Positions 58,542 through 64,000 of a stretch of 64,000 nt of DNA are shown here, one piece after another. This DNA is from Pseudenterobacter timonensis. GTDB taxonomy: Bacteria > Pseudomonadota > Gammaproteobacteria > Enterobacterales > Enterobacteriaceae. A program made the translations under genes and the position numbers. Location of the stretch: the NCBI RefSeq assembly GCF_900021175.1, contig NZ_FCOP01000011.1:248001-312000 (forward strand), in the 5' to 3' direction. Under the pieces are notes generated by a model. That model saw only the letters and a program-made list of their open reading frames with translations. It searched no databases and was not told the origin of the DNA. The stretch's first letter is position 1. Every line of letters begins with the position of its first letter.

Positions 58542-59801
58542 ATGGCGTTAACAGATATCAAGGTCAGAACAGCCAAGCCAACGGATAAGCAATACAAACT
58601 GACCGATGGCAGCGGTATGCATCTTCTCGTCCACCCAAATGGTTCAAGATACTGGCGTCTGCAGTACCGCTTTGGTGGAAAGCAAAAGATGCTGGCTTTG
58701 GGTGTATATCCAGAAGTGTCTCTTGCAGATGCCAGAGCTCGTCGTGATGAGGCTCGTAAGTTGTTGGCAAATGGCATCGATCCGGGAGATAAAAAGAAAA
58801 ATGATAAGGTTGAGCAGGAAGAAGCACGTACTTTCGAACAGCTTGCTATTGAGTGGCATACCACAAATAAAAAGTGGTCGGAAGAACATAGCCGACGAGT
58901 GCTGAAAAGCCTGGAGGACAATCTCTTTCCCGCCATTGGTAAGCGGAATATTGCTGATCTCAAAACTCGAGACCTGCTAGCCCCAATCAAAGCGGTAGAG
59001 TTGTCGGGGCGACTAGAGGTGGCATCCCGTCTACAGCAGCGCACTACTGCAATTATGAGATATGCCGTTCAGAGTGGTTTACTTGATTACAATCCCGCGC
59101 AAGAGATGGTTGGTGCTGTCGCTTCGAGTAACCGTCAGCATAGACCTGCGTTAGAGTTGAAACGTATTACCGAACTACTTCAACGGATTGATAACTATAC
59201 CGGCAGGCCTCTAACTCGCCTTGCTGTTGAGCTAACCCTTCTTGTTTTCATTCGTTCCAGCGAATTGCGTTTTGCTCGATGGTCTGAGATCGATTTTGAA
59301 ACATCAATGTGGACGATTCCAGCCGAGCGAGAAGTTATCGAAGGGGTAAAACACTCACAGCGTGGCTCAAAAATGCGCACACCTCATTTGGTGCCGTTAT
59401 CTCGTCAGGCGTTAGCAATCCTTAAACAGGTACACAAACTTAGTGGCGATCGCGATTTTGTTTTCATTGGCGATCACGACCATCGCAAACCGATGAGTGA
59501 GAACACGGTGAACAAGGCGCTGCGCGTTATGGGTTATGACACGAAGGTAGAGGTTTGTGGACATGGTTTCAGAACAATGGCCTGTAGTTCGTTGATTGAG
59601 TCTGGATTGTGGTCGAGGGATGCCGTGGAACGGCAAATGAGCCATATGGAACGTAACTCAGTACGTGCTGCTTACATTCATAAAGCTGAGCATCTGGATG
59701 AGCGCAGACTGATGCTGCAGTGGTGGGCTGATTTTCTGGATGTTAATCGGGAAGGGGTAGTGAGTCCGTTTGATTTTGCGAAAATTAATTCAGGGAAATA
59801 G
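58542..59801 (+). CDS. P4-type integrase of a second leuX island
   Basis: This 419-residue integrase has the DUF4102 N-terminal domain (MALTDIKVRTAKPTDKQYKL, DGSGMHLLVHPNGSRYWRL), a core-binding domain and the catalytic domain with Arg in IRSSELRFARWSE, HGFR in CGHGFRTMACS, His in QMSHMERNS and Tyr in RAAYIHKAEH. The start lies 185 bases after the att core, the usual arrangement of P4-type islands. It should recombine at the leuX 3' end. The island's far end is beyond the window. Confidence 0.95.
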   Translation: MALTDIKVRTAKPTDKQYKLTDGSGMHLLVHPNGSRYWRLQYRFGGKQKMLALGVYPEVSLADARARRDEARKLLANGIDPGDKKKNDKVEQEEARTFEQLAIEWHTTNKKWSEEHSRRVLKSLEDNLFPAIGKRNIADLKTRDLLAPIKAVELSGRLEVASRLQQRTTAIMRYAVQSGLLDYNPAQEMVGAVASSNRQHRPALELKRITELLQRIDNYTGRPLTRLAVELTLLVFIRSSELRFARWSEIDFETSMWTIPAEREVIEGVKHSQRGSKMRTPHLVPLSRQALAILKQVHKLSGDRDFVFIGDHDHRKPMSENTVNKALRVMGYDTKVEVCGHGFRTMACSSLIESGLWSRDAVERQMSHMERNSVRAAYIHKAEHLDERRLMLQWWADFLDVNREGVVSPFDFAKINSGK

Positions 59802-60133
59802 ATAAGCCTTATTGAGTATAGTATTTGCAACATACGACATAGTGTTGCTGGCGATCTATCTCCAAGAGGACCTTTGATAAAAAAATGTCAGTAAAGCAGG
59901 CATCTGAACATGAGGATGGTTGGATGTCTGCTTTAAGCTTCACTGAATAGATTAACAAATACTTAATTTCATCTATTTATATACTTCAGGAAGCATGCTT
60001 TTAATTGGCGTGTTTTTGTGCAACTGTTTCCACGAAAATAATATCATGATCTTAATATATTTTCTCGATGCCATTTTAGATAGTGATGATGCTGTGCCGA
60101 GAATGGTGGGATATTTTTAGGTGTATTAGTCGC
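59802..60133. other. Intergenic stretch after the P4-type integrase
   Basis: AAAGCAGGCATC (59893-59904) and GATGTCTGCTTT (59923-59934) form a stem with one mismatch and could end the integrase transcript. The remaining sequence is AT-rich without gene-like ORFs; a 21-codon ORF spanning the hairpin (from 59887) looks like chance. Confidence 0.45.
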
Positions 60134-61310
60134 GACTTGATCTGACACATGGCCTTGAAAGGTTGAGAGTTACCGGTTTTGATATGGGTGTCGAATCCTT
60201 ATACAAAACACGAGGTAACTCTCATGCTTCATACTACCAATCCCGTCATCAAACACAAAGCCGGTTTACTCAATCTGGCTGAAGAACTCAGCAACGTATC
60301 CAAAGCCTGTAAAATCATGGGCGTTTCGCGGGATACATTTTATCGTTATCGCGAACTGGCCGATGAAGGCGGCGTGGATGCACTGATTAATCGTAGTCGC
60401 CGCGCCCCTAACCTGAAGAACCGTACCGATGAGGCAACTGAGCAGGCTGTTATTGATTACGCCGTCGCTTTCCCGGCGCACGGTCAGCACCGGACCAGCA
60501 ACGAGCTGCGCAAACAGGGCGTTTTTATCTCCGGCAGTGGTGTCCGTTCTGTCTGGTTACGCCATAATCTTGAAAACTTCAAAAAACGGCTGAAAGCACT
60601 GGAAGAAAAAGTGGCCCGCGATGGCATTGAACTGACCGATAGCCAAATCGCGGCGCTGGAGCGTAAAGCCAGTGATGACGAGGCCTGTGGCGAAATCGAA
60701 ACGGCTCATCCGGGGTATCTGGGTTCGCAGGACACGTTCTATGTAGGCAATCTGAAAGGCGTCGGGCGTATTTATCAGCAGACCTTCGTTGATACGTACT
60801 CTAAGGTGGCCCACTGCAAGCTCTATGTCACTAAAACGCCGATTACTGCGGCTGATTTACTGAATGACCGTGTACTGCCATTTTATGCGTCTCAGGGCCT
60901 GCCAATGCTGAGGATACTGACCGACAGAGGCACGGAGTACTGCGGTAAAGTGTAGCAACATGATTATCAGCTTTATCTGGCGATAAATGACATCGAACAC
61001 ACGAAAACGAAGGCAATGTCCCCGCAGACCAACGGCATCTGCGAGCGGTTCCATAAAACGATACTGAACGAGTTTTATCAGGTGACGTTCCGCAAAAAGT
61101 TATATGGCGATCTTGATACATTACAATCGGATCTTGATGAATGGCTGGCTCACTATAATAATGAGCGAACCCATCAGGGGAAAATGTGCTGTGGCCGGAC
61201 GCCAATGGAGACATTGCTTGATGGAAAACACATCTGGGCTGAGAAAAACTTAAGCCAGATGTAATCTGGCAGATACCTGTATAAATAACCGGTAACTGTC
61301 AGATCAGGTC
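60134..61310 (+). mobile_element. IS481-family-like insertion sequence
   Basis: Imperfect terminal repeats GACTTGATCTGACA (60134-60147) and the inverse of GACCTGATCTGACA (61297-61310) match at 13 of 14 positions. An inner TTACCGGTT also occurs near both ends. It contains one transposase frame. The target duplication is not clear. It has removed or displaced the 5' part of the integrase remnant that follows. Confidence 0.75.
60224..61264 (+). pseudogene. IS481-family-like transposase with an in-frame stop
   Basis: The frame starts MLHTTNPVIKHKAGLL with an HTH (LAEELSNVSKACKIMGVSRDTFYRY) and a DDE domain: DTYSKVAH region, LTDRGTEYCGK and, after the break, PQTNGICERFHKTILNEFYQ. A TAG at 60953-60955 follows GKV and the frame then continues to 61264 without a shift (347 codons in all). 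A single GAG-to-TAG change would explain it. The enzyme is therefore probably inactive unless the stop is read through. Confidence 0.88.
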
Positions 61311-61317
61311 TGAGCTA

Positions 61318-62058
61318 GTACAGATTATGCGCTTTGCCGTACAGAGCGGCTTAATCGACTACAACCCCGCGCAAGAGATTGCCGGTGCGGTTGCTACGGC
61401 TAAAAGACAGCATCGTGCGGCATTAGAACTTAACCGCATTCCCGAATTACTTCATCGAATTGATCACTACTCCGGTAGGCCGTTAACCCGGTTAGCTGTT
61501 GAACTCACCTTGTTGGTTTTCATCCGTTCAAGCGAGCTACGCTTTGCTCGCTGGTCAGAAGTGGATTTCCAAACTGCTATGTGGACGATTCCGGGCGAGC
61601 GTGAGCCACTGGAAGGAGTCAAGCATTCTCAGCGTGGTTCGAAGATGCGCACTCCACATCTTGTTCCTTTGTCGCGACAAGCTCTCGCTATGTTGGAAAA
61701 GATCAAAAGCATGAATGGGAACCGAGAGCTGATTTTCGTGGGCGATCACGATCCGCGTAAGCCCATGAGTGAGAATACGGTTAACAAGGCTCTGCGAGTG
61801 ATGGGATACGATACGAAAGTTGAAGTTTATGGGCATGGATTCAGGACGATGGCGTGTAGCTCACTTATTGAATCAGGATTGTGGTCGAAGGATGCAGTGG
61901 AGCGGCAGATGAGCCTGGGAGCGTAGTTTTGTGCGTGCAGCTTATACCCATAAAGCGGAACATCTGGGGGAGAGGAGTTGATGCTGCAGTGGTGGGCTGA
62001 TTATTTTGATGCGAATCGGGAGAAGAGGGTTAGCCCGTTTGATTTTGGGAATAATGGT
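61318..62058 (+). pseudogene. Decayed P4-type integrase remnant
   Basis: From MRFAVQSGLIDYNPAQEI the sequence follows the intact integrase at 58542 closely through the catalytic Arg (IRSSELRFARWSE) and HGFR (YGHGFRTMACS). It breaks after QMS by a 2-base loss (stop at 61926). The next segment VRAAYTHKAEHLGE is in another frame, with a further 1-base loss before the LMLQWWAD-equivalent. About 165 N-terminal codons are missing next to the IS. It marks an older island with its own integrase. Confidence 0.9.
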
Positions 62059-62307
62059 AATGTATTGAAATATTTTAATTATTCATCGATTTTATGATTT
62101 AAAAGTGTGTTCGATATGGTCAGCTGACTTGGTTGAAGAGTTTGGGGCTTTTTGTGTTTAGTACAGCACTACAAAATAGACGAACCCTTAAGAATTAGTC
62201 AGTTGCTGTGACGTTGCTCATTGCCCGGTAAGATGTGTAAAGCTAAGATAAAGAGTTATGAGCCTTAAATATATGGATAGGCTTGTACAGCGATGGATTA
62301 AAACTTA

Positions 62308-64000
62308 ATGATGACTAAATCCAATTTTGAGTTCCTGAAAGGCGTCAACGATTTCACCTATGCCATCGCCTGTGCGGCGGAAAATAATTACCCGGATGAT
62401 CCCAACACCACGCTAGTGAAAATGCGTATGTTTGGCGAAGCGACGGCTAAACACCTTGGCCTGCTACTTGATATCCCCCTCGGTGAGAATCAACACGATC
62501 TTCTGCGTGAACTAGGCAAAATTTCCTTTGTTGATGACAACATCCTTTCTGTATTCCATAAATTGCGCCGAATTGGCAACCAGGCCGTCCACGAATACCA
62601 TAATGATTTGGATGATGCTCAGATGTGCCTGCGCCTGGGTTTCCGTCTTGCCGTCTGGTATTACCGGCTGGTAACCAAAGATTACGACTTCCCTGTGCCG
62701 GTTTTTATGCTGCCTGAGCACGGTGAGAAGCTCTACTACGCCGAAGTCCTCACGCTCAAACAGCAACTGGAACAGCAGACACAGGAAAAAGTACTAAGCC
62801 AGGCGGAGCTAGAAGCTCAGCAGCAACGCTTAATTGCACTCAACGGTTACATTGCCGTTCTCGAAGGCAAACAGCAGGAAACCGAAGCACAAACCAAAGC
62901 ACGCGTGGCCGCACTGGAAGCGCAACTCGCCGCCAAAAACGCCGAGTTAGCAAAACAAACCGAACAGGAACGCAAGGCATATCATAAAGAGATTACCGAC
63001 CAGGCTATCAAGCGCACACTGAATCTCAGCGAGGAAGAAAGCCGCTTCCTGATTGATGCCCAACTGCGTAAAGCGGGCTGGCAGGCCGATAGTAAAACGT
63101 TACGTTTCTCCAAAGGCGAGCGTCCGGAACCGAGTGTAAATAAAGCCATTGCCGAATGGCCAACTGGCAAAGATGAAACCGGGAAGCAAGGTTTTGCGGA
63201 TTATGTTCTGTTCGTGGGCCTTAAACCTATCGCAGTGGTCGAAGCAAAACGTAAAAATATAGATGTTCCCGGCAAACTCAACGAATCATATCGTTACAGT
63301 AAATACTTCGATAACGCGTTCTTACGCGACACGTTGTTAGAACATTACTCTCCTGATGAAATACATGAAGCGATACCTGCTTACGAAATTAGCTGGCAGG
63401 ACACCAGCGGCACACAGAGTTTTAAAATCCCCTTTTGCTACTCCACCAACGGGCGTGAATACCGCGCGGCAATGAAAACCAAAAGCGGTATTTGGTATCG
63501 CGACGTCCGCCACACCACCAATATGTCGAAAGCGCTGCCGGAATGGCATCGCCCGGAAGAGCTGCTGGATATGCTGGGCAACGACCCGCAAAAACAGAAT
63601 CAGTGGTTTGCCGATAACTCCGGAATGAGCGAACTGGGTCTGCGTTATTACCAGGAGGATGCCGTTCGTGCGGTAGAGAAGGCCATTGTTAACGGCCAAC
63701 AAGAGATCCTGCTGGCGATGGCGACTGGTACTGGTAAAACCCGTACCGCCATCGCCCTGATGTTCCGCCTGATCCAGTCGCAGCGTTTCAAACGCGTCTT
63801 GTTCCTGGTTGATCGTCGCTCGCTCGGCGAGCAGGCGCTGGGATCGTTTGAAGATACACGGATTAACGGCGACACTTTTAACAGCATTTTCGATATCAAA
63901 GGATTAACCGATAAATTCCCGGAAGACAGCACCAAAATTCACGTCGCCACGGTTCAGTCGCTGGTTAAACGCACACTGCAATCAGATGAACCGATGCCGG
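62308..64000 (+). CDS. hsdR: Type I restriction endonuclease subunit R, EcoKI-like (partial)
   Basis: The first 564 codons run off the window. The N-terminus MMTKSNFEFLKGVNDFTYA and most of the sequence closely resemble E. coli K-12 HsdR (type IA). The RecB-like nuclease motif is GFADYVLFVGLKPIAVVEAKR (Asp...Glu-x-Lys), followed by motor motif I MATGTGKTRTA and LFLVDRRSLG. HsdR cleaves and translocates unmodified DNA in complex with HsdM and HsdS, expected just beyond the window. The hsd region of E. coli also lies not far from leuX. Confidence 0.95.
   Translation, partial: MMTKSNFEFLKGVNDFTYAIACAAENNYPDDPNTTLVKMRMFGEATAKHLGLLLDIPLGENQHDLLRELGKISFVDDNILSVFHKLRRIGNQAVHEYHNDLDDAQMCLRLGFRLAVWYYRLVTKDYDFPVPVFMLPEHGEKLYYAEVLTLKQQLEQQTQEKVLSQAELEAQQQRLIALNGYIAVLEGKQQETEAQTKARVAALEAQLAAKNAELAKQTEQERKAYHKEITDQAIKRTLNLSEEESRFLIDAQLRKAGWQADSKTLRFSKGERPEPSVNKAIAEWPTGKDETGKQGFADYVLFVGLKPIAVVEAKRKNIDVPGKLNESYRYSKYFDNAFLRDTLLEHYSPDEIHEAIPAYEISWQDTSGTQSFKIPFCYSTNGREYRAAMKTKSGIWYRDVRHTTNMSKALPEWHRPEELLDMLGNDPQKQNQWFADNSGMSELGLRYYQEDAVRAVEKAIVNGQQEILLAMATGTGKTRTAIALMFRLIQSQRFKRVLFLVDRRSLGEQALGSFEDTRINGDTFNSIFDIKGLTDKFPEDSTKIHVATVQSLVKRTLQSDEPMP

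Noticed and set aside
59887..59952. 21-codon ORF after the P4-type integrase
   Set aside because: It spans a terminator-like hairpin and is too short to judge; there is no clear ribosome site.

Overview
The window comes from an enterobacterial chromosome. nrdDG, treRBC, mgtA, pyrBI, argI-rraB-miaE, leuX and an EcoKI-type hsdR all have E. coli/Salmonella-like sequences and partly the same order. The high GC content, the many palindromic intergenic repeats (core CCCTCACCC...CTCTCCCC) and the chitin and arginine-deiminase genes point to the Enterobacter/Lelliottia/Leclercia part of the family; I cannot name the species.

Core, 1-41.4 kb. A sugar-acid catabolic operon (DUF4312/4311/4310 membrane proteins, amidohydrolase, DgaE-like ammonia-lyase, DgaF-like aldolase, exported lactonase) is followed by its likely PRD/EIIA regulator. 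Next come nrdG-nrdD with NrdR, FNR and DnaA sites; treC-treB-treR; mgtA with its mgtL leader and PhoP box; a GH20 hexosaminidase beside a gbpA-type chitin monooxygenase; ridA-pyrI-pyrB-pyrL; an arginine-deiminase operon (arcA, arcC, arcB, a YfcC-type transporter and an ArgR paralogue); tabA; a chaperone-usher fimbrial operon whose pilin gene carries an IS5-group insertion; then anabolic argI with its ARG boxes, rraB and miaE.

leuX region, 41.4-64 kb. tRNA-Leu(CAA) is intact and its 3' end is repeated about 16.9 kb downstream. Between the two copies lies a lower-GC element that looks like a phage satellite. It holds secreted cargo proteins, two tyrosine recombinases, a small replication operon with an unusual helicase, a strong promoter driving an ORF-free, highly structured stretch of about 550 nt that ends at a terminator (candidate large ncRNA), and a short morphogenesis operon (decoration-like protein, major capsid protein, tape-measure-like protein). 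A HEPN-type protein and an internally duplicated small protein follow. I see no terminase, portal, tail or lysis genes, so the element would need a helper. The tape-measure-like gene is broken by two nested IS3-family elements.

Beyond the second att copy a P4-type integrase opens another island. It is followed by an IS481-like element with an in-frame stop in its transposase, a decayed second P4-type integrase, and the start of a type I restriction locus (hsdR) that runs off the window. leuX has therefore been used repeatedly as an integration site.
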